A DNA stretch of 64,000 bases from Catenovulum sp. 2E275 (GTDB lineage: Bacteria; Pseudomonadota; Gammaproteobacteria; Enterobacterales; Alteromonadaceae). The DNA is taken from assembly GCF_025515275.1 (NCBI RefSeq), contig NZ_JAOPFU010000008.1:1-64000 (forward strand), in the 5' to 3' direction. The notes beneath the pieces are model-generated. The model was not told where the DNA came from, made no database searches, and saw only the letters and a list, made by a program, of their open reading frames with translations. Below are positions 23,734 through 32,972 of the stretch, one piece after another. Position numbers and translations under genes: made by a program. Numbering within the stretch: the stretch's first letter is position 1; every line of letters begins with the position of its first letter.

Positions 23734-25833
23734 ATGGATTCTCGTTTGTATTTTAAATTTAAGCCTGTCACTTTTTTTGTTGGTGCGGTTTGCACTTTTT
23801 CTGTTAGCTCTGCTTTTGCCGATCATCAAACTGAAATCATTCATATTCTTGGCCATTCGGCATTAGCTGATCACAGTTTAGATTCATTAAATAATACGTT
23901 ACAGAAAAAAGGGGTCGATATGTCGGCGGCTGGTGGCATGTCTGCTTTACCTGTGATTAATGGGCTAATGGCCGACAGGGTTAAAGTATTGCTCGATGGT
24001 GCAGATGTTACCGCGGCTTGCGCTAATCAGATGAACCCGCCTTTGTCTTATGTTTCGGCCAATCAGGTTGAAGATATTGAGGTGTTTGCCGGGATTACAC
24101 CCGTTAGCATGGCTGGAGATAATATTGCCGGTGTGATCAAAGTTAATTCAATTCATCCAAATTTTTCAAATAATCAGGCATTAAGCTGGCAATCCGGTTA
24201 TTTTGCCACTGAATATCAAAGTGTTAATCAGGCGCAAATCGTCGGTTTAGGTGCTGAGGTGTCGAGCGCACAGTGGAGTGTGGCGTATCAGGGTGCGTAT
24301 CAAAATGCCAAAAGTTATCAAAACGGGCAGGGCGAAAAAGAGTTAGATACGTTATACCGAGGTCAAAATCATCATTTAATTACTGCATATCAGCAGGATA
24401 ATCAGTCGGTTGCGGTTAAATTAAACTATCAGTACATTCCATTTCAGGGGTTTGCCAATCAATATATGGATATGACTCATAACCAGAGTATTGGCATGTT
24501 AACGCAATATAAAGCCAAGTTTGATTCAGCCGAATTCAATGCCAATGTTAACTGGCATAAGGTTGAACATGAAATGGGTTTTTTCAGCGCTGAAAAAACA
24601 GGCATGATGCCAATGAATACCAAAGGCAGCGATTTTAGTTATCGGCTAAGTTGGCTTGCGCAACCAGACCAAAGCCAAAATTGGTTAATTGGACATGAAT
24701 ATTTTAACCATAAAATTGATGACTGGTGGCCAGCCATTGAAGGCTCAATGATGATGGGACCCAATGATTATATTAATTTAAACAATGCCAAGCGCCAGCG
24801 TGTTGCACTTTTTGCTGAATATAATCAACGAGCTACAGATTATTTAAAGTGGCAACTTGGGATAAGAGCCGAGCAGGTTACAACCAATGCCGATGAAGTA
24901 CAGGCATATAGTGACATGCCAATGATGGGCATGGCGAATGTTGATCACAGTGCTGCGCAGGCTTTTAATCAGGCAGAGCACAAAATAAAAGATAATGTGC
25001 TCGATTTAAATTTAACCGCGCATTACCGGATTAATGCTCACCAACAAATTGAAGCGGGTATAGCACATAAAAACCGCGCACCTAATTTATACGAGCGTTA
25101 TAGTTGGGGGCAGGGTGCAATGGCCAGCAGTATGATCGGCTGGTACGGCGATGGCAACGGTTATGTGGGTAACTTAAATTTAAAACCGGAAACTGCCGAT
25201 ACAATCAGCGCTACTTATCATTTTATGGCTGAATCAGGTTTACATTGGCAAGCAAATGTTTGGTACAGCAAAATATCTGACTATATTGACGCTAACATCA
25301 TTGGCGAATTTAACCGCTCTGGGTTAGACAACGGCAAACGCCATATTTTGCAGTTTGAAAATACAGACGCCACATTGTCCGGTGCTAAATTTAATGCGGT
25401 CATGCCGCTTGGCACAATGCAAATGTTAGGCGATTTAAATGCAGAGTTTAATGCAGCTCTTACCCAAGGTGAACGCGACTCGGGCACTAACTTATATCAG
25501 ATTAAACCAATTGAAACTCAACTTAGCCTGACTCAAACCTTAAACCAGTGGAAAAACACCCTGAGCTGGCAATGGGTTGGCGCTAAAAAAGAGATCGACG
25601 AACTCAGGCTTGAAAACGCCACTCAGGCATATCATTTATTACATTTAACCAGCACATTAGAGTTAGACTCAGTAACCCTGAAACTGGCGATTAACAACCT
25701 GTTGGATGAATATTATCAACTGCCACTGGGCGGGGTTAATATCGCCAGATATAACGCCGATCCTCAAGCGGGTTTTAGCCAAATTAACGGCGCTGGGCGT
25801 TCGCTTAATTTAGGTATTCAATTTAAATTTTAA
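23734..25833 (+). CDS. TonB-dependent receptor, OprC/NosA-like (copper uptake)
   Basis: This 699-residue outer-membrane receptor has a signal peptide (cleavage near AFAD, residue 30), a compact plug (about 35-145) and a beta-barrel ending LGIQFKF. The plug segment AACANQMNPPLSYV (95-108) matches the OprC/NosA hallmark. In OprC the Cys of the CxxxM motif and the Met bind copper; here these are Cys96 and Met100. Met-rich loops follow in the barrel (HEMGFFSAEKTGMMPMN; GSMMMGPND; SDMPMMGMANVDH), suiting copper coordination. No clear TonB box is visible at the N-terminus. The MocR regulator and CcoG-like gene downstream support a copper role. The alternative is another soft metal or metallophore. 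Confidence 0.8.
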   Translation: MDSRLYFKFKPVTFFVGAVCTFSVSSAFADHQTEIIHILGHSALADHSLDSLNNTLQKKGVDMSAAGGMSALPVINGLMADRVKVLLDGADVTAACANQMNPPLSYVSANQVEDIEVFAGITPVSMAGDNIAGVIKVNSIHPNFSNNQALSWQSGYFATEYQSVNQAQIVGLGAEVSSAQWSVAYQGAYQNAKSYQNGQGEKELDTLYRGQNHHLITAYQQDNQSVAVKLNYQYIPFQGFANQYMDMTHNQSIGMLTQYKAKFDSAEFNANVNWHKVEHEMGFFSAEKTGMMPMNTKGSDFSYRLSWLAQPDQSQNWLIGHEYFNHKIDDWWPAIEGSMMMGPNDYINLNNAKRQRVALFAEYNQRATDYLKWQLGIRAEQVTTNADEVQAYSDMPMMGMANVDHSAAQAFNQAEHKIKDNVLDLNLTAHYRINAHQQIEAGIAHKNRAPNLYERYSWGQGAMASSMIGWYGDGNGYVGNLNLKPETADTISATYHFMAESGLHWQANVWYSKISDYIDANIIGEFNRSGLDNGKRHILQFENTDATLSGAKFNAVMPLGTMQMLGDLNAEFNAALTQGERDSGTNLYQIKPIETQLSLTQTLNQWKNTLSWQWVGAKKEIDELRLENATQAYHLLHLTSTLELDSVTLKLAINNLLDEYYQLPLGGVNIARYNADPQAGFSQINGAGRSLNLGIQFKF

Positions 25834-25854
25834 AGTTTATTTGTCATTATTGGA

Positions 25855-25893
25855 AACAGCATTGAATGCGTTTATTTAGTTTTCAGTGCTGTT
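25855..25893. terminator. Hairpin between convergent receptor and mocR genes
   Basis: AACAGCATTGAA (25855-25866) and TTCAGTGCTGTT (25882-25893) pair over 12 positions with one G-U, around a 15-nt loop. No T-run follows, so termination is possible but not certain. Confidence 0.4.
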
Positions 25894-26025
25894 ACAAGTT
25901 TAGGTAGGTAAAAGCCTTTGCGGATTTAAAAACTTATAGTTTATTTATGTGATTGACGACATTTAGCAGCAATGCTTTGCATAAACTTTAACCTGACTGA
26001 CAGCAGCTAAACCCCACTCAAAAGT

Positions 26026-27435
26026 TTAACTTTGTTTATTTTTAATGATTTGACCAAGTTGTTTAAGCGCATTCATTCTTTCAGCTTGGTATTCATGAGC
26101 AAAACTTAAACGAATAAAATGGTTAAAGATTGGACTGGTTGAAAAAAGTGCACCGGGAGTTAATGTTATATTTTTTTCTAATGCCTGATTATACAACTTG
26201 ATACTGTTATGGCCACTGGGTAGCTCTAACCATAAGCAAAGACCGCCTTCAGGGGTGGTATATTTAAAGCTAAAATCCCAGTTTTGATTAAGTAATTTAA
26301 TTAAGTGGTTTCTTTGATTCAGTAGATGCTGCTTGTATTGCAGGATATGTTTTCGGTAGTAGCCTTCTTTTAAAAAACTAGCTAAACCCTGTTGAATGGA
26401 TTCACTATTTGAAAGTTGTGTTAGCATTTTCAAATGGAGTATTTTGTTTAAACCTTGCCCTGAAATAATCCATCCTATTCTTAAGTCTCGGGAAAGAGAT
26501 TTAGAAAAAGAACTACATAAAATCACCTTATTAAATTGATCATAGGCTTTTAATGGTAAAGCGACTCGATGAAAGCCTAAATCACCATAAATATCATCTT
26601 CAATAACATTAAAATTAAATTGATTTGCGAGTTTACATAATTTTATTTTATTGGCTTCCGGTATAACAGAGCCTGTTGGTGTATTAAAATTTGGGGTCAC
26701 AATTAAAGCTTTTAATGGCCATTGTTTAGCAACACTTTCAAGTTTATCTAACAAAATGCCCTGAGTGGCAGACGAGGGTATTTCTATTACTTTTAATTCT
26801 AGTTGTTGCAAAATTTGAAGTACACCGTAAAACGCTGGGCTTTCAATAGCTACAGTATCACCTGCTTTTGTACATGCATTTAAAGCCAAATACAGAGCAT
26901 TTTGACAACCAGAGGTTATGCAAATTTGTTCAGGCTGAATAAATAAATTCCGACTTAAATAATGTTGACTAATTTGTTGCCTTAATTCCAAATTACCCTG
27001 TGGAGGAGAATAATACAGGGAGTTATTACCAGCATGGTGACGTAAAGCACGGTTTATATGCCGGTTTAAAGTAAGAATGTGATTGGTGCTAGTATTAGTC
27101 TTGGCATTTGGGTAAATATCAAATGCCGCACTTTTTTGCATTATTTGATAAAAAATATCTGGTACAGCTACTTTTTTCGGCTGGGTTATTGTGTAGTTAT
27201 GCTCAGGTTGTTGAGGATGAGTATGTTGAAGAACATAATAACCAGATCGGACTTTGGCGGTTACTAACCCCGCAGCTTCTAGTTTTTGTAAGGCCGTTTG
27301 TATTGAAATTTTTGAGGCTTGATAAGTTAAGCTCAACTGACGAATAGAAGGTAATTTATGTCCAGCGGGCCAAATTTTGCGTTCAATATTTTTACGAAAC
27401 TGTTCTGCTAAAGATTCATATAAAAACTGTGCCAC
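26026..27435 (-). CDS. MocR-type regulator (GntR DNA-binding domain fused to aminotransferase fold)
   Basis: This 469-residue protein starts with a GntR winged helix (residues 1-70; HKLPSIRQLSLTYQASKISI), followed by a linker and a class I aminotransferase-like domain (about 110-469). The PLP-binding lysine is likely in SSFSKSLSRDLRIGWI, and NFNTPTGSVIP and EDDIYGDL are typical cofactor-pocket segments. MocR proteins use PLP or its adducts as effector and regulate nearby genes. It starts at GTG 27435 after AGGTTA. It is divergent from the ccoG-like gene across a perfect inverted repeat (27517-27549), its probable operator. It may also influence the copper-type receptor on the other side; that is inference. 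Confidence 0.9.
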   Translation of the reverse strand: MAQFLYESLAEQFRKNIERKIWPAGHKLPSIRQLSLTYQASKISIQTALQKLEAAGLVTAKVRSGYYVLQHTHPQQPEHNYTITQPKKVAVPDIFYQIMQKSAAFDIYPNAKTNTSTNHILTLNRHINRALRHHAGNNSLYYSPPQGNLELRQQISQHYLSRNLFIQPEQICITSGCQNALYLALNACTKAGDTVAIESPAFYGVLQILQQLELKVIEIPSSATQGILLDKLESVAKQWPLKALIVTPNFNTPTGSVIPEANKIKLCKLANQFNFNVIEDDIYGDLGFHRVALPLKAYDQFNKVILCSSFSKSLSRDLRIGWIISGQGLNKILHLKMLTQLSNSESIQQGLASFLKEGYYRKHILQYKQHLLNQRNHLIKLLNQNWDFSFKYTTPEGGLCLWLELPSGHNSIKLYNQALEKNITLTPGALFSTSPIFNHFIRLSFAHEYQAERMNALKQLGQIIKNKQS

Positions 27436-27516
27436 TTAACTAACCTGCTAAAATTTAATATTTTCATCTGTCCCTATTATTTTTTATTTTTTTGTCCATA
27501 TCAATGGCAGATTACG

Positions 27517-27549
27517 CTTTATAAAATGAATTACTTGCATTTTATAAAG
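27517..27549. promoter_or_regulatory. Perfect 12-bp inverted repeat in the mocR-ccoG gap
   Basis: CTTTATAAAATG (27517-27528) and CATTTTATAAAG (27538-27549) are exact complements separated by 9 bases. The repeat ends 8 bases before the probable ccoG start, placing it over the promoter or early leader. It is the best candidate operator for the divergent MocR regulator. Confidence 0.65.
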
Positions 27550-27557
27550 TGAAGTTA

Positions 27558-28919
27558 ATGAGCTTACCTAACCCAAATCAAATCATTATGACTACTGCTG
27601 TGAAATCCAATAAGATTTATTTCCGGGAGCAGTTTGGATACTTTCAATCCATCAGACGAAAATTAGCAATAGGGTTGATTGTGCTTTTTATACTGTTACC
27701 GTTTGTGCGGTATCAATCTGAAGCAGCGCTAAATATTAATGTTGCGGCTCAAACCATACGATTTTTTGCGATTACATTGTATCCGCAAGATTTAATGATT
27801 GTGGGAATTCTGTTTATTTTAGCCGCTTTTATGCTTTTTTATATCACTCGTTTATATGGTCGAGTTTGGTGCGGTTATACATGTCCGCAAACTATATGGA
27901 TGTTAATGTTTAATTGGATCGAAAGACGAATAGAAGGCAGCCACCAGCAGAGTAAAGTATTAGATAAATCTGGTTTAAATATTCATAAAATCTTTAAAAA
28001 AGTACTTAAACATAGTATTTGGTTATTAATTGCTTGGTTAACAGCTTGCACCTTTATATCTTACTTTGTCCCTGTGGAAGAACTTTATTTTAATTTATTC
28101 AATTTTAAAGATTATTTTTTAACACAAAATTGGATTATATTTTTTACTGTGTGTACTTATATTAATGCTGGCTGGGTAAGAGAGAAGATGTGTTTACATA
28201 TGTGCCCGTATGCCCGTTTTCAATCTGTTTTGTTTGATAACCATACTAAATTAGTTAGCTATGATGAAGTTCGTGGAGAAAGTAGAGGGGCACGTAAACG
28301 CAACCAAATAAAATCATCAGGGCTGGGAGATTGCATTGACTGTAAACTTTGTGTTGATGTTTGTCCTGTCGGGATCGATATCCGTAATGGTTTGCAATAT
28401 GAATGTATCAATTGTGGTTTATGTATAGACGCTTGCGATTCAGTTATGGACTCATTTAATTACCCCAGAGGGTTAATTAAATATAATAATTTAACTGACC
28501 CTGTTTACCGTTGGAAACCACATTTAACTTATGGGTCAGTTACTTTATTGGCTTTTTTAAGCTTACTTATATGGATTATCAATAGGAGTGATTTTGAAGT
28601 CGATTTACAGCGAGATCGTAATGCATTGTATCGGGTCAATTATGCTGGAACAGTTGAGAACACCTATACAATTAAAGTCCTCAATAAATCTCAGAATGCG
28701 AAAGAGTTTCAGGTTACATTACAAGATAATTCAGAGTTTGTGCTTGAAAAACAGCCTATATTTAGGCTCTTAGGGGGCCAGTCAAAAACTCAGGTTATTT
28801 CAGTGTCTAGCAATAGCAATCAACCTTTAGGTAAAAAACAAATCGTTTTACAGGTTACTGACTTAACTAAACAAAATATCAATACCATTTACACTCGATT
28901 TTATAGCCCAAAGCAGTAA
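27558..28919 (+). CDS. ccoG: CcoG/RdxA/FixG-like membrane polyferredoxin
   Basis: The protein is about 453 residues, with four or five N-terminal and central membrane helices, the CcoG signatures WCGYTCPQTIW and KMCLHMCPYARFQ, two 4Fe-4S ferredoxin motifs (CIDCKLCVDVCP and CINCGLCIDAC), a last membrane helix, and a C-terminal Ig-like FixG domain. CcoG proteins reduce Cu(II) to Cu(I) for cbb3-type oxidase assembly. Here no ccoNOPQ or ccoS/I genes are next to it, while an OprC-like copper receptor is in the neighbourhood, so a paralogous cupric reductase role is plausible. The start is uncertain: the frame is open from GTG 27549, with ATG at 27558 and 27588; 27558 is the best compromise. Confidence 0.85.
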   Translation: MSLPNPNQIIMTTAVKSNKIYFREQFGYFQSIRRKLAIGLIVLFILLPFVRYQSEAALNINVAAQTIRFFAITLYPQDLMIVGILFILAAFMLFYITRLYGRVWCGYTCPQTIWMLMFNWIERRIEGSHQQSKVLDKSGLNIHKIFKKVLKHSIWLLIAWLTACTFISYFVPVEELYFNLFNFKDYFLTQNWIIFFTVCTYINAGWVREKMCLHMCPYARFQSVLFDNHTKLVSYDEVRGESRGARKRNQIKSSGLGDCIDCKLCVDVCPVGIDIRNGLQYECINCGLCIDACDSVMDSFNYPRGLIKYNNLTDPVYRWKPHLTYGSVTLLAFLSLLIWIINRSDFEVDLQRDRNALYRVNYAGTVENTYTIKVLNKSQNAKEFQVTLQDNSEFVLEKQPIFRLLGGQSKTQVISVSSNSNQPLGKKQIVLQVTDLTKQNINTIYTRFYSPKQ

Positions 28920-28964
28920 AGCTTGATGGTGAATTCAGCTGTACATAGGCGTTGGTGTGTTTGT

Positions 28965-28997
28965 AAAAGCACTACTCTCAATTAGTGTAGTGCTTTT
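28965..28997. terminator. Bidirectional intrinsic terminator between ccoG and the sigma factor gene
   Basis: AAAAGCACTAC (28965-28975) and GTAGTGCTTTT (28987-28997) form a perfect 11-bp stem with A-runs and T-runs on the two sides. It lies between convergent genes and can serve both. Confidence 0.85.
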
Positions 28998-29002
28998 TAT
29001 TT

Positions 29003-30613
29003 TTACTGCATCCGACGTTGTACTTGATGATAATGCAAGATTGCCGGGATAATAACGAATGCAGACATAGCAGCTAAAATCCATGGAAAAATTATACTTA
29101 GTAAAGTCAAATTTATGGTTTCTGCTGCTTGCTCACTATTAATATGGCTAGCATAAGCAACGGTTCCAATTGCTGCTTGTTTTGCAATTGAGAAACCACC
29201 GCTAAACGCACTTTCCCAGCCTAATGCTGAAATTGAGCCATAAGCTTGGTAAGCAATTGCTGAAGCTCCGAACCCGAATAAACCTATTCCTACAGCCCCC
29301 GTGCCTATTATCCCAATGCCAATTGCACCGACACTTATTAATCCTACTGATACAATACCAACGCTAATTGGTGCAATTGCAACTCCACCCCAAGCAAATA
29401 ACAATCCATACGCTTTACTTCCACCTGCAATCCAGCCATAAGCAGGTTTATCATTGTTCTCAGGCATTCCAAATTGGAAATGTAAAAGTGGGACACCAAA
29501 AAGAGAGAGTTTACTTATATATTGTCGTTGTGGGTGATTCAGTTGATCAACCTCACGAGTAAATGACTGTGGGTTAGTTAGACGTTCTGTTGTACGTAAG
29601 GTTTTAATCCAATTAAACATTTGACTGACTAAAAACAGATAACTGGTTATAAATGCCATTACAACTAGTTGAGCTGTTAGGTTATATGAGAAAGCATTTT
29701 CGTTGTCTTGAGCAGCTAAATATTTTAATGAGTACATAACTGCAATATATATTATCGCAATTAAGAAAAAAATAGTGACTAACCTTATACTATGTAAGCG
29801 TTCTTTGGCTGTTCTTGACTGAATCAAACTGGCTTTTAAGCCAAAAAAAGAGCTGATAATGCCAGAGACGGAAGCTAAAACAGTTAAAAATGTACTTAGT
29901 TTTATTAGAAAACTACCTTTAGTAGCAATAGTACCAACTACTCCGGCTTTAGCTGGTGGTGAGATACCATAAATAGCGGTAATAACAGCAGTAGTGAAGC
30001 CCACACCTGGTTTACTTTTATTAAGTGCATCTTCAATAAAAGTACTCATTGACTGTTTTAATATTTTACGGCCACGAGAAAGCCTTTGCTTTACTGTATC
30101 AACAGATAAATCTAATTCAGCTGCTACATGCTCAATTGATTGATGCTTTCGATAAAACAAAATTAATGGTTCCCGGTAGTGTACATCCATTTGGGTTAGA
30201 TATTTCCAAAGTAAAGCTTGTTCCTGAGCCAAAATGGCTGAATCGTCAATTACTTTATTGACTGCTTCTGGCATGTCATATTCAGCAATCATATTTGCCT
30301 CTTTTAGAGGTTGTTTATTTTCCTTTCGCTGAAAATGGCTCAATTTAAACCGTAAAATGCCGCAAAGCCAAGCTTTTAACTTTTCAGGTTCTTTTAAAGT
30401 ATTTAACTTTTTCCATGCTTCAATAAACGTTTCCTGAGCTATATCCTCACTAAATCTTAAGTCTCCTAATGATGAATAAGCCAGCGAGCAGAGTAAATTC
30501 TGGTATTTGCCTACAATATCTGCAAAAGCATTCTGATCTCCGCTTAATGCTAGCCTCACTAGCTCTGTATCATTTGTCGCAGTGATTAAATTTTGTTTTT
30601 TTAAATTATTCAT
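29003..30613 (-). CDS. ECF-type sigma factor fused to a C-terminal membrane domain with glycine-periodic repeat
   Basis: Residues 1-195 are a complete ECF sigma factor: sigma2 region with SEDIAQETFIEAWKKL (55-70) and sigma4 region with MDVHYREPLILFYRK and VAAELDLSVDTVKQRLSRGR. The remaining about 340 residues are membrane-associated: helices around 205-255, 278-297 and 312-332, then a Gly-periodic hydrophobic stretch at 408-450 (SVGIVSVGLISVGAIGIG), and a last helix at 503-525. A normal ECF sigma factor is about 190 residues, and its anti-sigma factor is a separate protein; none is adjacent here. The fusion probably tethers the sigma unit to the membrane or doubles as its own regulator. The start follows AGAGGT at good spacing. 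The signal is unknown. Confidence 0.87.
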   Translation of the reverse strand: MNNLKKQNLITATNDTELVRLALSGDQNAFADIVGKYQNLLCSLAYSSLGDLRFSEDIAQETFIEAWKKLNTLKEPEKLKAWLCGILRFKLSHFQRKENKQPLKEANMIAEYDMPEAVNKVIDDSAILAQEQALLWKYLTQMDVHYREPLILFYRKHQSIEHVAAELDLSVDTVKQRLSRGRKILKQSMSTFIEDALNKSKPGVGFTTAVITAIYGISPPAKAGVVGTIATKGSFLIKLSTFLTVLASVSGIISSFFGLKASLIQSRTAKERLHSIRLVTIFFLIAIIYIAVMYSLKYLAAQDNENAFSYNLTAQLVVMAFITSYLFLVSQMFNWIKTLRTTERLTNPQSFTREVDQLNHPQRQYISKLSLFGVPLLHFQFGMPENNDKPAYGWIAGGSKAYGLLFAWGGVAIAPISVGIVSVGLISVGAIGIGIIGTGAVGIGLFGFGASAIAYQAYGSISALGWESAFSGGFSIAKQAAIGTVAYASHINSEQAAETINLTLLSIIFPWILAAMSAFVIIPAILHYHQVQRRMQ

Positions 30614-30947
30614 ATTTTTACCTCTAGGTTCAAACTAATAAGTGCCAAATTTGAACAACAGGTGACAAATTTTTTAATCAATTACAGCTGTTATGTCGTT
30701 TTTATTACTAGATCACAGTTATATCTGCTCAGTGTGCAGAAAAAATGTATTTAATAGCGATTTATTCATCAGAAAAATAGTCCACAGTGGCAATTTTTTA
30801 TCTGCAGATCAGGTTCATTCAATTCAATATAACAGAAGATTGCAACCTAGAGTTCGATAGTGCTTAATGGATATAAAATCAGAGCCATATTTATTAGACT
30901 CAAAGAATTAAAAATTCAGTGGGAAGGTAAGCTTAGGCTTATCAATA
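30614..30947. other. Gene-free gap upstream of the sigma factor
   Basis: This stretch of about 330 bases between the sigma factor start and the GH97 terminator has no credible ORF. It holds the ribosome binding site of the sigma gene at its left end and AT-rich promoter-like DNA; I saw no convincing palindrome or RNA structure. Confidence 0.5.
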
Positions 30948-30975
30948 AAATAGCCAGCTAAAGTGCCGGCTATTT
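30948..30975 (-). terminator. Terminator of the lacZ-GH43-GH97 operon
   Basis: AAATAGCC (30948-30955) pairs with GGCTATTT (30968-30975) around a 12-nt loop, 30 bases after the GH97 stop on the minus strand, followed by TATTGAT. Confidence 0.65.
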
Positions 30976-31005
30976 ACGCTTAACTTGGTGAGTTTCTACT
31001 TTAGA

Positions 31006-32952
31006 TTAATAAATCACTGCACCGCCTTCGGCAAGTAAGTTGAGTTTTACTTTACCATTAGCTGGAATTGTCAGTTTTTGTTGTTTCGCGGTTTTATCTT
31101 TATTATCTGCTAATAAAGTTAGAGATTGATTGGCCAGCATAGGTAATTCAATTTGAATTGTTTTGGCTTTTTTCTCACCATTAACTGCCGCAACATACCA
31201 GTTATTACCTTTACGGCGGGCTAGTACTGCAAATTTACCCGGTTCACCAGCGATAAATTTAGTTTCGTCCCATACACTTGGTACTTTACGGATAAAATCG
31301 AGTACATATTCAGGCTGCTCATTTAAATTATTTGGTGTTAAGCCAAAGTGCTGAATGGGCGATTGATACAGGATACTGGTTGCCAGTTCAAATGCATCGG
31401 TTGTTGAACGAATTGTGCCTTTTTCCTGAGTTTGCGACAGTTTATGATTTAAAAATACGGGCGCAAAATCCATTGCCGCGACAGGATTACGAGTAAACGG
31501 TAAAATTGTTGCGTTAAAGGCATGCTGATCAAGCGATGATTGATTAAATACTAAATTTTCAGAGGCTAATACGGCTTCAGAGGTCACAAAGTTCGGGTAC
31601 ATAACTTCCCAACCACGCGGTAGCGTACAGCCGTGGAATGTGATGCCTAAACCATAGTCATTTGCATCCGATAAAATATCTTCGTACAGCTTCATTGTGG
31701 CTTGTTTGTCACCAGCAAAAAAGTCAACTTTTAAACCTTTCACCCCAATTTTTTGTAGCCATGCCATTTCATTTTTACGTGCGGTGGCATTATTCATAAT
31801 ATCTTGTGGGGTTTGTGGAGCATCGTTCCACCAACCATTAGAGTTGTACCATAAAATAACGGCGACGTTTTTAGCTGCAGCATATTGCACCAGTTTTTCC
31901 ATGCGCTCACGGCCAATGTTTTTATCCCACCAGTTATCAATCAGCACATACTCAAAATTAAGCTCTGCCGCTAAATCAATAAATTTAATTTGGTCGTCGT
32001 AATTGATGCTGTTGTCTTGCCAGACAATCCAGCTCCAAGTGGCGCGTCCCATTTTGTAATCAATCGAAGGCTCGTATAAAGGGTCAACCAAGTCAAAACT
32101 CACTGTGGTCTCAACAATTGGCGCTAAGTCATCGCCCACGGTAATGGTGCGCCAAGGTGTTTTGGCTGGCATTGCCATGGCTGCATAAGTATCTCCCATG
32201 CCAGCGTTTTCACCCGCTTGCGGGAACTCTAATTTAAAAATGCCGTCTTTAGTGCTTTCACTTAATTTTGAGCCTACATAATTACTGTCGACACCGGTTT
32301 CTGAAATCAGCACCCAGCCTTTGTTTTCATTTTTAAATAATGCCGGGAAAGTATAGCCTACGCCATTTAAAGATGGTGTACCAAGCGCTTCATTATAAGT
32401 GTAAGGTTCTTCGTAACTCGGTTTGGTTTGTTGCCAGCCTGTCATAGGCAAAGCTTGTGGGGTAATAAAAGTAGTGGCTTTATCCGGCAGGTTAAAACTG
32501 GTTGCTTCTTCAAATATCTTAACTCTGGTTGCACCTTGTGCTGAACGCAGCGCATAACTAAAACCAATATCGTTATTGGATAAATTAAAAATTACATCCA
32601 GCTCGTCGTTATTTTTATTTTTAAAGGTGGTTACTAATTGGTTGGCCTGATAGTTAACCTGACTGACTTTGGCGCGATCAAGCTGATAGCTTTTTTGAAT
32701 TTTTGATTGTTTATCATCCTGATAGCTGAGCTGAGTAGTAAAATCACCCAGCGATGTTTTTAAACCTAGCTTTGATTCTTCAAGAAAGGTTTGGCCTTTG
32801 TAGCTTACCTGATAAACTGGTTGACCGTTTTTTAAATCAACAATCACTTGTAATTGATTGTCTGGGCTACTGATTTGAGCGGGTAAATCAGCTAATGCGC
32901 TGGCTGAAAACATCGCCAAGGCGGTTGATAATAAATTATATTTAAATTTCAT
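31006..32952 (-). CDS. GH97 glycoside hydrolase, probably alpha-galactosidase-type
   Basis: The start at 32952 (MKFKYN) follows GAGGGA and yields a good signal peptide (cleavage after ASALA); the ATG at 32967 is upstream of that site. The mature protein has the GH97 order: N-terminal beta-sandwich (about 25-280), (beta/alpha)8 barrel (about 285-560) with RATWSWIVWQDNSINYDDQI and EYVLIDNWWDKN, and a C-terminal beta domain. GH97 splits into inverting alpha-glucosidases and retaining alpha-galactosidases. GLKVDFFAGDK carries an Asp (residue 410) at the position expected for the retaining nucleophile. The protein is likely periplasmic. It is the last gene of the lacZ-GH43-GH97 series, behind an internal terminator. 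Confidence 0.88.
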   Translation of the reverse strand: MKFKYNLLSTALAMFSASALADLPAQISSPDNQLQVIVDLKNGQPVYQVSYKGQTFLEESKLGLKTSLGDFTTQLSYQDDKQSKIQKSYQLDRAKVSQVNYQANQLVTTFKNKNNDELDVIFNLSNNDIGFSYALRSAQGATRVKIFEEATSFNLPDKATTFITPQALPMTGWQQTKPSYEEPYTYNEALGTPSLNGVGYTFPALFKNENKGWVLISETGVDSNYVGSKLSESTKDGIFKLEFPQAGENAGMGDTYAAMAMPAKTPWRTITVGDDLAPIVETTVSFDLVDPLYEPSIDYKMGRATWSWIVWQDNSINYDDQIKFIDLAAELNFEYVLIDNWWDKNIGRERMEKLVQYAAAKNVAVILWYNSNGWWNDAPQTPQDIMNNATARKNEMAWLQKIGVKGLKVDFFAGDKQATMKLYEDILSDANDYGLGITFHGCTLPRGWEVMYPNFVTSEAVLASENLVFNQSSLDQHAFNATILPFTRNPVAAMDFAPVFLNHKLSQTQEKGTIRSTTDAFELATSILYQSPIQHFGLTPNNLNEQPEYVLDFIRKVPSVWDETKFIAGEPGKFAVLARRKGNNWYVAAVNGEKKAKTIQIELPMLANQSLTLLADNKDKTAKQQKLTIPANGKVKLNLLAEGGAVIY

Positions 32953-32972
32953 ATTTTCCCTCATCAAAAAAG

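Noticed and set aside
27558-28919. CcoG-like gene as part of a cbb3 oxidase assembly cluster
   Set aside because: No ccoNOPQ, ccoI or ccoS genes flank it; the neighbours are a MocR regulator and a sigma factor.
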